A DNA stretch of 44,939 nt from Pseudomonas lundensis (GTDB lineage Bacteria; Pseudomonadota; Gammaproteobacteria; Pseudomonadales; Pseudomonadaceae), in contig NZ_NQKI01000039.1 in assembly GCF_002269125.1 (NCBI RefSeq), positions 1 through 44,939 of the forward strand, in the 5' to 3' direction. Made by a program: the position numbers and the translations under genes. Positions 1-7,630 of the stretch are shown piece by piece. Below the pieces are notes generated by a model, which searched no databases, was not told the DNA's origin, and saw only the letters and a program-made list of their open reading frames with translations. How positions within the stretch are numbered: the stretch's first letter is position 1; each line of letters begins with the position of its first letter.

Positions 1-2
1 AC

Positions 3-89
3 GAAGAAGCGCCGATCTTCCAGGTGGCCGATTACGGCCTGGTGGCGGACTTGTTCGAAGCCGTACCTGAGCTGGAGAAGCTGGTTTAA
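3..89 (+). CDS. etfA: Electron transfer flavoprotein alpha subunit, C-terminal end (partial)
   Basis: Only the last 28 codons are present; the gene begins left of the window. The tail contains APIFQVADYGLVADLF, which I recognise as the conserved C-terminus of bacterial EtfA, the FAD-binding subunit that passes electrons from acyl-CoA and other dehydrogenases to ETF:ubiquinone oxidoreductase. It ends in TAA, followed by a long structured element at 108-193. EtfB would be expected just upstream, outside the window. The assignment rests on a short segment but a distinctive one. Confidence 0.8.
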   Translation, partial: EEAPIFQVADYGLVADLFEAVPELEKLV

Positions 90-107
90 TCCAGTCGCTT
101 CACTTAT

Positions 108-193
108 AAAGAGCCCGGTCATCCGGGCCGTGGATAAAGGCGGAACGCGGGTGTTCTGGCAAATTCTCCATGGCCTGTGTGATCGGGCTTTTT
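108..193 (+). terminator. Long nested stem-loop with T-run after etfA
   Basis: Positions 108-121 pair with 180-193 over 14 positions (two G-U), and 126-134 pair with 167-175 over 9 (one G-U). A small inner hairpin lies at 143-156. The outer right arm ends in TTTTT, so it should work as an intrinsic terminator for etfA. A competing short hairpin, GCCCGG/CCGGGC, lies at 113-128. It is unusually long for a plain terminator. Confidence 0.55.
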
Positions 194-227
194 AGTGTGT
201 CTGATTTGGCTTAACGGAGTGTGAGGC

Positions 228-1046
228 ATGGGTGTGCGGCATTTAAGCGGGTGGTTGACGGGGCTGATCTTGCTGCCCCTCGTGTCAGTGGCGGCAGGCA
301 AATGCGAGCGCCTGATCGTGACGGGCAGCCCGGATGCGCCGCCATACCTCTGGCGCGACCCGGCCGATCCCGTGCATTTGATCGGTGCCAGTGCCGACCT
401 GTTGCAGCAGGTGGCGCAAGACCTCGGTATCAAGGTTGAGGTGCTCTATGGCGGCAAGCGTTCCGAGGCGCAGAACGAGGTCCGTACGGGCCGTATGGAC
501 ATGTTGGTGGATGCACCGCTGACCCTGGCAGGGTTGACTGCGCAGGACTACATTCACCCGCCGCTGGTACGTAATGACTACCTGGTCTGGACCCGCAAGG
601 ATTCGCCCCTTATTTATGAAACGCCGGATGACCTGCTTGGCCATACCGGTGCGCTTTCCGAAAAAGCCCGTATGACTGAAGCTTTCGACTCCTTTGCCCG
701 GCACCAGCTTACGCTGGAGCGACAACCCGGCTTGACTCAAGCCTTCCAGAAGTTGCTGCTGGGGCAGGTCGAGTACGTACTGGCCGGGCGCTATGCGGGG
801 ATGGCCACCGTTCAGACGCTCGGGATCAGTGACGATGTGCTGGCCCATGCGCAGCCAATAGACCAGCCGGGGCTGTTTCTGGCGATTTCCCATGACTCGG
901 CCTGCAATGAGCCGTGGTTGCGCGGACAGCTCGCCAAAAAGATGACAGAATTGCCGGCGTCCGGCCTGAGTGAGGCGGCACTGCAACGCAACCTGGAGCG
1001 GTGGAAAAACCAGCTGCAACAGCCGGTCAACGCTCCAAAACAGTAG
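228..1046 (+). CDS. Periplasmic substrate-binding protein family 3 (SBP_bac_3-like)
   Basis: The 272-residue product has an N-terminal signal peptide (about residues 1-23, hydrophobic LTGLILLPLVSVAAG). A mature domain follows that is typical of amino-acid-type periplasmic binding proteins, including the opening 'VTGSPDAPPYLW' and a 'RMDMLVDAPLT' strand. Two cysteines near the ends of the mature part could form a disulfide. No ABC permease or ATPase is adjacent. Instead the gene leads an apparent operon with two lipoproteins (9-base gap to the next). It may therefore be a solitary sensor or scavenging protein rather than a transporter component. The ligand cannot be read from the sequence. GGAG and GAGG lie 3-12 bases before the ATG. 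Confidence 0.75.
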   Translation: MGVRHLSGWLTGLILLPLVSVAAGKCERLIVTGSPDAPPYLWRDPADPVHLIGASADLLQQVAQDLGIKVEVLYGGKRSEAQNEVRTGRMDMLVDAPLTLAGLTAQDYIHPPLVRNDYLVWTRKDSPLIYETPDDLLGHTGALSEKARMTEAFDSFARHQLTLERQPGLTQAFQKLLLGQVEYVLAGRYAGMATVQTLGISDDVLAHAQPIDQPGLFLAISHDSACNEPWLRGQLAKKMTELPASGLSEAALQRNLERWKNQLQQPVNAPKQ

Positions 1047-1055
1047 GAATTCCCA

Positions 1056-1412
1056 GTGACAATTCGACCACTTTTTGCTGCCCTGGCCGTTGTGGCTTTG
1101 GCGGGCTGTGCAGCTGATCCTGCGCCGAATGAACAAATGCGTCTGACCGAGCAGGCGCTGGAACAAGCCCGTGCTGTGGGCGCCAATGCCGACGACAGTG
1201 CCGAGCTCAAACAAGCCGAAGACAAGTTGGCCCGCGCGTCGGCCGAGATGACCGAAAGCGCTTATAAAGATGCCCGTATGCAGGCTGAACAGGCCGAACT
1301 GGATGCGCGTCTGGCAGAGGCTCGTGTGCTGACGCTCAAAAGTCAGGAGCAATTGAGCGTGCTCAACACGCGTATCGCACGTTTGCGCAAACAACTGGCG
1401 GAGGCCCAATGA
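1056..1412 (+). CDS. DUF4398-type small lipoprotein
   Basis: A 118-residue lipoprotein with a GTG start nine bases after the upstream stop. The signal peptide ends in a lipobox, LAGC (Cys at about residue 18). The mature part is almost entirely helical, rich in Ala, Glu, Gln and Leu, with heptad-like spacing that suggests a coiled coil. This matches the DUF4398 family, which in Pseudomonas commonly sits beside an OmpA-like lipoprotein. Its end overlaps the start of the next gene by four bases (ATGA), implying translational coupling. Likely location: inner leaflet of the outer membrane or the periplasm. The molecular role is unknown. Confidence 0.75.
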   Translation: MTIRPLFAALAVVALAGCAADPAPNEQMRLTEQALEQARAVGANADDSAELKQAEDKLARASAEMTESAYKDARMQAEQAELDARLAEARVLTLKSQEQLSVLNTRIARLRKQLAEAQ

Positions 1413-2221
1413 GCATTAAGTCAGTCATGTATGGTGCGTTACTGATCACCGGCGCGGGGCTTACCGGCTGTGCGGGGCATCACGCCAGCGAACAGGCACT
1501 GCAACAGGCGGCCAGTGAATTTCAGTCGGTAAAAGAAGACACCAACGTGTTGCGTATCGCGCCCAAAGACGTGATCAGGGCCGGTGAATCGCTGGCCCGT
1601 GCCGAGCGTCTGTCCAGTTACTGGGGCAGTGGTGAAGATGTTGCCCATTACGCCTATTTGAGCCAGCGCTACAGCGATATCGCGCGGGAGCACACCCAGC
1701 AGGTACTCAATCAGGAGCGCGCCGCCAAACTTGAACTGGAACGTCAACGCCTGCAACTGGCCTTGCGGGAGGCCAAACTGTTGAGTGTTCAACAGCAGGG
1801 ACAATGGCTGGAAGAGCAAATCCTGAACTTGGCGACCAACGAATCGGATCGTGGCCTGGTAATGACCCTGGGCGACGTACTGTTCGACACTGGCGAAGCG
1901 GACCTGAAGAACTCGGCCAATCGCACAGTGCTCAAACTGGTGCAATTTCTTCAGTTGAACCCCAAGCGTGTTGTGCGCATTGAGGGCTACACCGACAGCA
2001 CGGGCGGTAAAGAAGATAACCTCAAGTTGTCTCGCGACCGTGCTCAAGCCGTTGCTGACGTACTGATTGACTTGGGTATTGATGAAAAACGGATTCAGGT
2101 TGAAGGCTATGGCGACGAATACCCGGTGGATGTAAACGCCACGGAGCGTGGTCGGGCGCAGAATCGTCGTGTGGAAATCGTGTTTTCTGACGAAAAAGGT
2201 CAATTGAGCGCCGCCCGTTAA
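1409..2221 (+). CDS. OmpA-family lipoprotein with DUF4398-like N-terminal region
   Basis: A 270-residue protein. Its signal peptide ends in the lipobox LTGC (Cys about 21). A long helical segment (about 30-140) resembles the preceding DUF4398 protein. A C-terminal OmpA/MotB peptidoglycan-binding domain follows (about 150-262), with the conserved 'RIEGYTDSTG' and 'NRRVEIVF' motifs. The architecture implies a lipid-anchored outer-membrane protein that binds peptidoglycan through its C-terminus. It is the third gene of the operon starting at 228 and overlaps the second by ATGA. The two consecutive DUF4398-type helices suggest that the lipoproteins pair with each other; that is inference. Confidence 0.85.
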   Translation: MSIKSVMYGALLITGAGLTGCAGHHASEQALQQAASEFQSVKEDTNVLRIAPKDVIRAGESLARAERLSSYWGSGEDVAHYAYLSQRYSDIAREHTQQVLNQERAAKLELERQRLQLALREAKLLSVQQQGQWLEEQILNLATNESDRGLVMTLGDVLFDTGEADLKNSANRTVLKLVQFLQLNPKRVVRIEGYTDSTGGKEDNLKLSRDRAQAVADVLIDLGIDEKRIQVEGYGDEYPVDVNATERGRAQNRRVEIVFSDEKGQLSAAR

Positions 2222-2244
2222 TCCCTCTCCTCAAGGCATCACAG

Positions 2245-2269
2245 GTAGTCGCTGCCGGGCGGCGACTAC
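2245..2269 (+). terminator. Hairpin after the OmpA-family operon
   Basis: GTAGTCGC (2245-2252) is perfectly complementary to GCGACTAC (2262-2269), with a nine-base loop. No clear T-run follows, so it may be a transcript-end stabiliser or a weak terminator. Confidence 0.4.
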
Positions 2270-2286
2270 AGGCGTACAAATTCAGT

Positions 2287-2376
2287 CTGTACCCATACAG
2301 TTACACCCAGCCCGGCACTGTACGGCTCAGATGGATGACAACTGTGCCCGTACACTTCTAAACTGTTCCGGTATTG
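2287..2376. promoter_or_regulatory. Repeated CTGTnCC-type sites upstream of the MocR gene
   Basis: The dyad CTGTACCCATACAG lies at 2287-2300. Related copies lie at 2318 (CTGTACGG), 2342 (CTGTGCCCGTACA) and 2363 (CTGTTCCGGTATTG). The last two start exactly 21 bases apart, two helical turns. MocR-type regulators are known to bind paired direct repeats, so autoregulation by the adjacent gene is the natural reading; this is inference. Confidence 0.5.
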
Positions 2377-2418
2377 TTCTTCACAACAAAAAAACGCCTG
2401 AACATCGAGTGCTGTGCC

Positions 2419-3858
2419 ATGACCAACCTTTTGCTTTATCAACGTATAGCCCAGCAATTGGCTGAGGATATTCGGCGCGGCGTTTATCAGCCCGGCGAGC
2501 GCGTACCGTCTGTGCGCAAAATGAGCTCGCAGCTCAATGTCAGTCATGCCACGGTGCTGCAGGCGTATGCCAACCTTGAAGATCAAGGGTTGATCCGCGC
2601 CCGCCCGCAGTCAGGCTATTACGTCCACCAAACGCCTGCCCTGACAGCGCCTACACCTGATATCGCGCGCGTTGAACGGCCGGGTCTAGTGACGCGCAGC
2701 AGCATCATCCAGCAAGTGTTGGTTGAATCGCGACGTGAAGGTGTGTTCCCGCTGGGTGCTGCGGTGCCCAGCGTCGATTATTTGCCCGTGCGAGCGTTGC
2801 ATCAGCAGTTGGCCAAAGTCACGCGCTTCCACAGCCCGCGTGCGTTCAGTTACATGTTCAGCCCAGGTTTTGAGCCGTTGCGTCGTCAGGTGGCGATACG
2901 CATGCGAGATGCCGGCGTGGTCGTCGACCCGTCGGAAGTGATCATCACCCACGGCTGCGTCGATGCCCTGCAAATGTCATTACGGACCCTCACGCGGCCC
3001 GGTGACCTGATCGCTGCTGAATCCCCGACGTATTACGGGCTTTTGCAGCTGGCTGATTTGCTGGGTTTGAAAGTGATCGAGATCCCCAGTGATCCTGCCA
3101 CTGGCATGAGCCTCGAAGCGTTGCAATTGGCCGCCAATCAATGGTCGATCAAAGCCTTGGTCCTGACCACGCGCTTGAGCAATCCGTTGGGTGGCACCAT
3201 GCCAGAAGAACGGCAGAAGCAATTGCTGCGCCTGGCATCTGATTTCGATATCCAGATCGTCGAAGACGATATTTATGGCGAACTGATGTTCGAGGTGGGG
3301 CGCACCAAGGCACTTAAAGCCTATGACCGGCTGGATCGGGTCATCTACTGTTCGAGTTTTTCCAAAACGTTATCGCCCGGTGTGCGCATTGGCTGGATGA
3401 TCGCGGGCAAATATCAGTCTGAAATTCAGCGCTTACAGACCTTCACCACCCATTCAGCCTGCAGCGTGACGCAGATGGGGGTGGCGGCCTACCTTGAAAA
3501 CGGCGGCTATGACCGTCATCTGAGGCATATCCGGCAGGAATACCGAAAAAACCTGAGCGCTTTTCAGCTGGCTGTTCAGCAGTACTTTCCGGAAGGGACG
3601 CAAATGTCCCGACCCAGCGGCGGCTTCATTCTGTGGGTTAGCTTGCCGGGCCGGGTCAATACGCAAGAGTTGCATGTGCGAGCGCTACAGCAGGGCATCA
3701 GCATTGCACCGGGGTTGATCTTCAGTAATACCGAGCAGTTCAACCATTGCATCCGGCTCAATTGCGGCACAGCCTGGAACCGTGAGGCCGAACGCGCATT
3801 GATGACGCTGGGGATGCTCGCCAGTCAGTTGTGTCAGGAGGCCACTGGCCTGTACTGA
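2419..3858 (+). CDS. MocR-type regulator: GntR winged helix fused to class I aminotransferase fold
   Basis: A 479-residue protein. An N-terminal GntR winged-helix domain (about 1-70; 'GERVPSVRKMSSQLNVSHATVLQAY' region) is followed by a fold-type I aminotransferase domain. The latter carries the PLP-lysine motif 'SSFSKTLSPGVRIGW' and the downstream 'NPLGGTMP' segment. Members use PLP or an aldimine as an effector to regulate a nearby transporter or amino-acid/vitamin gene. I chose the ATG at 2419; an in-frame TTG at 2374 would add 15 residues unlike the family. The direct-repeat region just upstream suggests self-control. No obvious target gene is adjacent, so the regulon is unknown. Confidence 0.85.
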   Translation: MTNLLLYQRIAQQLAEDIRRGVYQPGERVPSVRKMSSQLNVSHATVLQAYANLEDQGLIRARPQSGYYVHQTPALTAPTPDIARVERPGLVTRSSIIQQVLVESRREGVFPLGAAVPSVDYLPVRALHQQLAKVTRFHSPRAFSYMFSPGFEPLRRQVAIRMRDAGVVVDPSEVIITHGCVDALQMSLRTLTRPGDLIAAESPTYYGLLQLADLLGLKVIEIPSDPATGMSLEALQLAANQWSIKALVLTTRLSNPLGGTMPEERQKQLLRLASDFDIQIVEDDIYGELMFEVGRTKALKAYDRLDRVIYCSSFSKTLSPGVRIGWMIAGKYQSEIQRLQTFTTHSACSVTQMGVAAYLENGGYDRHLRHIRQEYRKNLSAFQLAVQQYFPEGTQMSRPSGGFILWVSLPGRVNTQELHVRALQQGISIAPGLIFSNTEQFNHCIRLNCGTAWNREAERALMTLGMLASQLCQEATGLY

Positions 3859-3961
3859 AGGCCATGCGACATCAAGGTATGGCAATTTGCCTAATGGCGA
3901 CTTGTAACGGTGTGTCTAAAGCGCGAGCATAGGCCCCTAAATCGTTAAAGCTGTGGGAGTT

Positions 3962-4423
3962 ATGAAAGCGACCTATTGTGTGAGACTGGCGTTGGTGGGG
4001 GTGTTAACCGCGTTCAGCGCTGTCGCGGTGCACGGCGCGACACAACCTCAACCGCCTGCCACCCAGTCCGTCAAATCGCCGGAAAAACATGCTGCCAGTG
4101 CAAAAAAAACTACCAAGAAACGCGCGCCTGTCGCAAGCAAGTCAAAATCGGCCCGCGAAATTGCCAAGAAGCGCTTGCCCAGTGCCAAGCTGGATTTGAG
4201 CCTGCCGCCCGAGATGGTCAAACAGCTGCAACCTTTGGGCACTGTCCCCATGCCCAAACACAAACCATTGTTGCCAAACATGTTCGGTGAGAAGCCCGAA
4301 CAAGACAGCCCGTTCCAGTTAAACGGTCGTTTGTTAAGCAATGAAATGGAGCTGCAATTGCGCAACGAAGCCCGCGACCGGCAAATCGAAGGTGCGGCGC
4401 TGGATTTCCAGTTCAAACAATAA
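3962..4423 (+). CDS. Hypothetical secreted Lys/Pro-rich protein
   Basis: A 153-residue product with a clear signal peptide (about 1-24, LALVGVLTAFSAVAVHGA). A low-complexity Lys/Ala/Ser/Pro stretch (about 30-75, 'KKTTKKRAPVASKSKSARE') follows, then a more ordered region ending in 'GAALDFQFKQ'. I recognise no domain. The strongly basic middle would suit contact with nucleic acid, LPS or peptidoglycan, but that is speculation. The GGGAG before the ATG leaves only a two-base spacer, so the in-frame GTG at 3953 is an alternative start. It stands alone between the MocR gene and the cysteine-cluster protein. Confidence 0.6.
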   Translation: MKATYCVRLALVGVLTAFSAVAVHGATQPQPPATQSVKSPEKHAASAKKTTKKRAPVASKSKSAREIAKKRLPSAKLDLSLPPEMVKQLQPLGTVPMPKHKPLLPNMFGEKPEQDSPFQLNGRLLSNEMELQLRNEARDRQIEGAALDFQFKQ

Positions 4424-4454
4424 GTGCCGAATGCCCAAAAACAGGCTTCTAAAC

Positions 4455-4468
4455 TGACTGTTCAGTCA
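4455..4468. promoter_or_regulatory. Perfect 14-base palindrome, operator-like
   Basis: TGACTG-TT-CAGTCA is a perfect inverted repeat about 110 bases before the cysteine-cluster gene. The shape resembles TetR-family operators, but no TetR gene lies nearby in this window. Confidence 0.4.
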
Positions 4469-4576
4469 CTGTCATTAATCAGCACATTCGGCTGAACGGT
4501 CAATTTCAAACGCCCGTTCCAGCGAGTACTATCCCTTGTCATCAACGCACTTTGCCCCGTTAAAGGAGCTAACGTC

Positions 4577-4831
4577 ATGAATTGCCGTGAAGGCTGTGGC
4601 GCTTGTTGTATAGCCCCTTCAATCAGCACACCAATCCCCGGCATGCCCGAGGGCAAGCCCGCAGGGGAACGCTGCCTGCATCTGTCGGTCGATAACCTGT
4701 GCGATTTGTTCGGACGTCCTGAAAGGCCCGCCGTGTGCGGTTCGTTCAAGGCCGATATCGAGGTGTGTGGCAGCACGCGGGAAGAAGCCATCAACCTGAT
4801 TGGGTGGTGGGAACAGGTGACGGCGGCATAG
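4577..4831 (+). CDS. YkgJ-family cysteine-cluster protein
   Basis: An 84-residue protein opening with 'MNCREGCGACCIAP'. It has the tightly spaced cysteine cluster typical of the YkgJ/UPF0153 family, with further cysteines in 'ERCLHL', 'NLCDLF', 'AVCGSF' and 'EVCGS'. The pattern is that of a metal or Fe-S cluster site; the family's biochemical role is not established. AAGGAG lies eight bases ahead of the ATG. The START-domain gene follows 47 bases downstream on the same strand, so the two could share a transcript. Confidence 0.8.
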   Translation: MNCREGCGACCIAPSISTPIPGMPEGKPAGERCLHLSVDNLCDLFGRPERPAVCGSFKADIEVCGSTREEAINLIGWWEQVTAA

Positions 4832-4878
4832 TGTGTTCATGTCCAGTGAACAAACCATCAACAATAAGGAATAAGACC

Positions 4879-5487
4879 ATGGGTTCGTTGCATCGAGTAG
4901 CAATTGCATGTGGCTTGAGCGTGTTAATGGTGAGCGCGGCTCACGCAGAAAACTGGCAAGTGGCGAAGAATGAAGACGGCATCAAAGTGTCGCTTAGTGA
5001 AGTCAAAGATTCGAAATACAAGGCCTATCAAGGTGTGACCACGATCAAGGCGCCTATCGCCAAGGTCCGTGGTTTGCAGGAAGACGTAGCGGGGGCGTGC
5101 AAGTGGATTCACGAATGCAAGTCGCAAAAGCTGCTTAAAACCGAAGGCGACAAGAGCTGGACGTACACGCAGTTCAGCACCCCTTGGCCCGTGACGCCGC
5201 GCGACTCCATTCTGGAAGTCACCACCACAGTCGGGGCTGACGGTACCGTGACACGCAACCTGAAAGGGGTGCCCACGTACCAGCCTGAAGAGAAAGGCTT
5301 TGTGCGCGTGAGTCAGGTCGATGGTTTCTGGAAGATGGTCCCCAAAGGGGCCGATCAGACTGAAGTCACTTATCAGGTTCACACGGAGCCAGGCGGCAGC
5401 GTGCCATCTTGGTTGGCGAACAAGTTTGTCGTGGACGCCCCGTTTAACACCCTGAAAGCGCTCAAGGAGCGCGCAGAGAAGCAGTAA
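4879..5487 (+). CDS. Secreted START/lipid-transfer-domain protein
   Basis: A 202-residue protein with a signal peptide (about 1-22, cleavage after AHA) and one START-like domain. It contains the family's 'W.V..TPRDSI' core ('FSTPWPVTPRDSILEV') and a closing helix after 'VDAPFNTLKALKE'. START domains bind lipids or other hydrophobic molecules in a deep pocket; in Gram-negative bacteria the secreted forms are presumed periplasmic lipid carriers. The start is fixed by AAGGA eight bases before the ATG; the frame is open further upstream, but that part overlaps the YkgJ gene. The ligand is unknown. Confidence 0.82.
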   Translation: MGSLHRVAIACGLSVLMVSAAHAENWQVAKNEDGIKVSLSEVKDSKYKAYQGVTTIKAPIAKVRGLQEDVAGACKWIHECKSQKLLKTEGDKSWTYTQFSTPWPVTPRDSILEVTTTVGADGTVTRNLKGVPTYQPEEKGFVRVSQVDGFWKMVPKGADQTEVTYQVHTEPGGSVPSWLANKFVVDAPFNTLKALKERAEKQ

Positions 5488-5498
5488 GCACTCTGCAG

Positions 5499-5581
5499 GC
5501 TGCCTGACGCTGTGCAGCGCATCTGTTAGGCGTCAGACGGCAGCCAAGCACCAGGACGGTTTTTATAAACCACTCTTTTTT
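5499..5581 (+). terminator. Two successive hairpins after the START-domain gene
   Basis: GCTGCCTGACGC (5499-5510) pairs with 5530-5544 except for a GAC bulge. Next, GGTTT/AAACC at 5558-5571 is followed by ACTCTTTTTT. The second looks like a small intrinsic terminator. The rest of the 260-base gap up to 5747 shows nothing else I can name. Confidence 0.45.
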
Positions 5582-5747
5582 AACGCCGCGCTTGGCATGC
5601 GCTGTGCGACGGAGCTAATCTGCAGCCAGACCAGCGAAGTGTTCGACTGGCTCTGATCTTGTTCGCTACATGCTTGATCCCCGCAACGAATTGACGGTTG
5701 CATTTCGGGGAGCGTTGAAAGTCTATCCATTGCGAGGAGGACGTTTC

Positions 5748-6089
5748 ATGAGCACAGCCCATCAAGAAGACCTCAGCAGCTATGTGCTGCGCCGCATGAA
5801 AGAAGGCGGTTTTGATTTTTCACGTATTCATCCCATCGAGTTTTACGCCATCTTCCCGGATGAGGAGCGGGCGCGTCGTGCTGCAGAAAAATTTTGTGGT
5901 GAGTCACTGAATGCGCAAATAAACGTTCGTGATGACGGAGCCTGGAATCTGGAATTGAGCAAAGTCATGTACGCCACCTATGGGGGAATTGGTGATTTCG
6001 AGCAGAACTTTGAGGCCGTGGTGGTTCCGCTTGGCGGGATTATTGAAGGCTGGGGCGTGAAGCAGGAGGTGCGTGGCCTTCTGAATTGA
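5748..6089 (+). CDS. rraB: RraB-family ribonuclease E inhibitor
   Basis: A 113-residue acidic cytoplasmic protein with the RraB-like layout: an N-terminal 'DLSSYVLRRMKEGGFDFSRIHPIEF' segment and a ferredoxin-like body ending 'GGIIEGWGVKQE'. In enterobacteria RraB binds RNase E and changes the composition of the degradosome, shifting mRNA decay. The ATG at 5748 is chosen because GAGGAGG lies seven bases upstream; the open frame extends 78 bases further 5' without a better start. The length fits the family. It is a single gene, followed by a tetraloop terminator. Confidence 0.75.
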   Translation: MSTAHQEDLSSYVLRRMKEGGFDFSRIHPIEFYAIFPDEERARRAAEKFCGESLNAQINVRDDGAWNLELSKVMYATYGGIGDFEQNFEAVVVPLGGIIEGWGVKQEVRGLLN

Positions 6090-6106
6090 ATTCAAACGAG
6101 TTACTG

Positions 6107-6134
6107 ACGGCTGGCCTTCGGGCTGGCCGTTTTG
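6107..6134 (+). terminator. Intrinsic terminator of rraB
   Basis: CGGCTGGCC pairs with GGCTGGCCG (two G-U) around a TTCG tetraloop, followed by TTTTGCTTT. Confidence 0.75.
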
Positions 6135-6147
6135 CTTTACAGGCGCC

Positions 6148-6175
6148 AAAAAAAAGCCACCGCAGGCGGGTGGCT
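6148..6175 (-). terminator. Intrinsic terminator of the cytochrome c gene
   Basis: Read on the minus strand, GCCACC (6169-6174) pairs with GGTGGC (6156-6161) and is followed by eight T. It lies about 90 bases past the cytochrome stop. Confidence 0.75.
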
Positions 6176-6263
6176 AAAGGGAAGTTCGACAATGGCTGCA
6201 AGTATCCGCGGACCGGTACGGCGGGTGAAATCATCACTGCCTATGTCGTTGATAGTCAGAAAC

Positions 6264-7085
6264 TTATGGCTGGCGCTCAGGTGTCGACACTTTGCGCGTG
6301 GCCATGTGCTTGAGGTACTCGACGAGTTGCGCCAATTCTGCATCGGGTAACACGTCACGCGAAAAGCCAGGCATGCGGGCTTGAGGCCAATGGCGCAGGC
6401 TTTGCGGGTCGCGAATGTAGCGCGTGAGGAAGTCCGTGCCGAAATATTCGGTCGGGTTGTAAGGCATGTTCAAGTCAGGGCCAAACTGGGCGTCACCTGC
6501 GCCGTTAAGGCGATGGCATGCCATGCAGTTCTTTTGAAAAACAACAAAGCCGTGATTGGCGGGAGCGTCGGCCGCCAGTGACGGGTCGGGGCGCATGGCC
6601 GGGAAACGCTCGGCTACCGGCAACTGACGTGTAAAGCGTACGACTTGAAACGGCCATTGTTCCGGGCTGATATGACCTGCTTGCGGGTCTGTCCAGACCA
6701 GATAAAACGGCCCGGCGCTGGGCTTTCCTTTACCCAGGGAGGGCCACGGGTGTTCAGGGTCTTCAATGGCGAGCCAGGCTTTTGCCCCCTGTTGATTCAG
6801 CAAGGGGGCAGCACTGAGCTCCGCGGCAAAGCCGTCCTGTGCGACAGCTTGCAGATGGTCGTCAGGCTTGATCCCGTCCAGCAGTGTGGCTAAAGGAATT
6901 GCCCGATAAGTCATTTCGCGCTTGTACGACACATCGTCAGTAATGCGTACCTCCTGCACAGCGGGATGTTGCAGCAACTCCGCAGTTTGCCATGTACGGC
7001 TGACGTCACCCAGCTCAAGCCTGAGTTGGGCGGCAAATGATGGCAGGCTGAATAGGGCGGTAAAAAGCAGGCTGAGAAATTTCAA
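6264..7085 (-). CDS. Periplasmic c-type cytochrome with N-terminal sulfite-oxidase-like region
   Basis: A 273-residue protein. A signal peptide (about 1-18) precedes a region of about 20-170 residues that resembles the fold of molybdopterin-oxidoreductase accessory domains. A mono-haem cytochrome c domain follows (about 180-265) with the haem motif CMACH and a distal Met candidate in 'RMPGF'. It probably carries electrons in the periplasm; the partner enzyme is not visible. The start is TTG, overlapping the TGA of the upstream rhodanese gene, so translation is probably coupled. The 5' residues after the TTG form a good signal peptide, which supports this unusual start. Confidence 0.75.
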   Translation of the reverse strand: MKFLSLLFTALFSLPSFAAQLRLELGDVSRTWQTAELLQHPAVQEVRITDDVSYKREMTYRAIPLATLLDGIKPDDHLQAVAQDGFAAELSAAPLLNQQGAKAWLAIEDPEHPWPSLGKGKPSAGPFYLVWTDPQAGHISPEQWPFQVVRFTRQLPVAERFPAMRPDPSLAADAPANHGFVVFQKNCMACHRLNGAGDAQFGPDLNMPYNPTEYFGTDFLTRYIRDPQSLRHWPQARMPGFSRDVLPDAELAQLVEYLKHMATRKVSTPERQP

Positions 7086-7531
7086 TTGATGGCTGTAATG
7101 TCGTCGTCAGTGGGTTCGTCGCCGGGCAACACGTTCTCGGTCAGCGAGACGTGATCGAAAAGTGCATCGCGCAACTCCTCATAATTGCCGCCGTTCACGA
7201 CGCCGAAATACCCATGTTTGATTAGCGTATCTTCGGCCTCGAGGGCATGTTGGTTCGTGTCACTGTAAATCACAATGGTGTTGTTGGGGTCCAGAACGAC
7301 CAGGCTCAATTGATAGGCGAGACCTTCTGCGCTAATGCCGGTGCCGTCTTCCAGGGTGAGATCGACTTGCAAAGAGTTATGCAGATTGCCCGCCGCAAAA
7401 TCGCTGTTGGTGCGCAGGTCCAAAATCAGCGCGCCATCATTGATTTCATCCACTGCACGGTTGACGTCAATGATGCCTGCCTGAGCGGTGCTGCAGATGA
7501 GCAGCAGAGCGGCTGCAAACCACCGGTGCAT
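7082..7531 (-). CDS. Secreted rhodanese-like protein lacking the catalytic cysteine
   Basis: A 149-residue protein with a signal peptide (about 1-19, cleavage near AQA) and a single rhodanese fold ('DGALILDLRTNSDFAAGNL'). At the active-site loop, where sulfurtransferases carry Cys, the sequence reads 'VIYSDTNQHALEAE', with Ser or Asp there, so transferase activity is unlikely. It may act as a binding or assembly domain. It shares a transcript with the cytochrome c gene, joined by a four-base overlap. The start is the ATG at 7531 with GGAGGG upstream; an upstream extension would destroy the signal peptide. Confidence 0.78.
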   Translation of the reverse strand: MHRWFAAALLLICSTAQAGIIDVNRAVDEINDGALILDLRTNSDFAAGNLHNSLQVDLTLEDGTGISAEGLAYQLSLVVLDPNNTIVIYSDTNQHALEAEDTLIKHGYFGVVNGGNYEELRDALFDHVSLTENVLPGDEPTDDDITAIN

Positions 7532-7630
7532 AGGGTTCCCTCCATCTGGACGAGCATTGAGATTGGCACACAAGTGCCAACCTCGAAAGTCGCCGCTATA
7601 AATAAGTGCGGGAGCCTGAATAATGAGCTG

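Noticed and set aside
285..1409. 374-codon minus frame opposite the binding protein and the first lipoprotein
   Set aside because: Antisense shadow of two well-supported genes; composition unlike a real protein.
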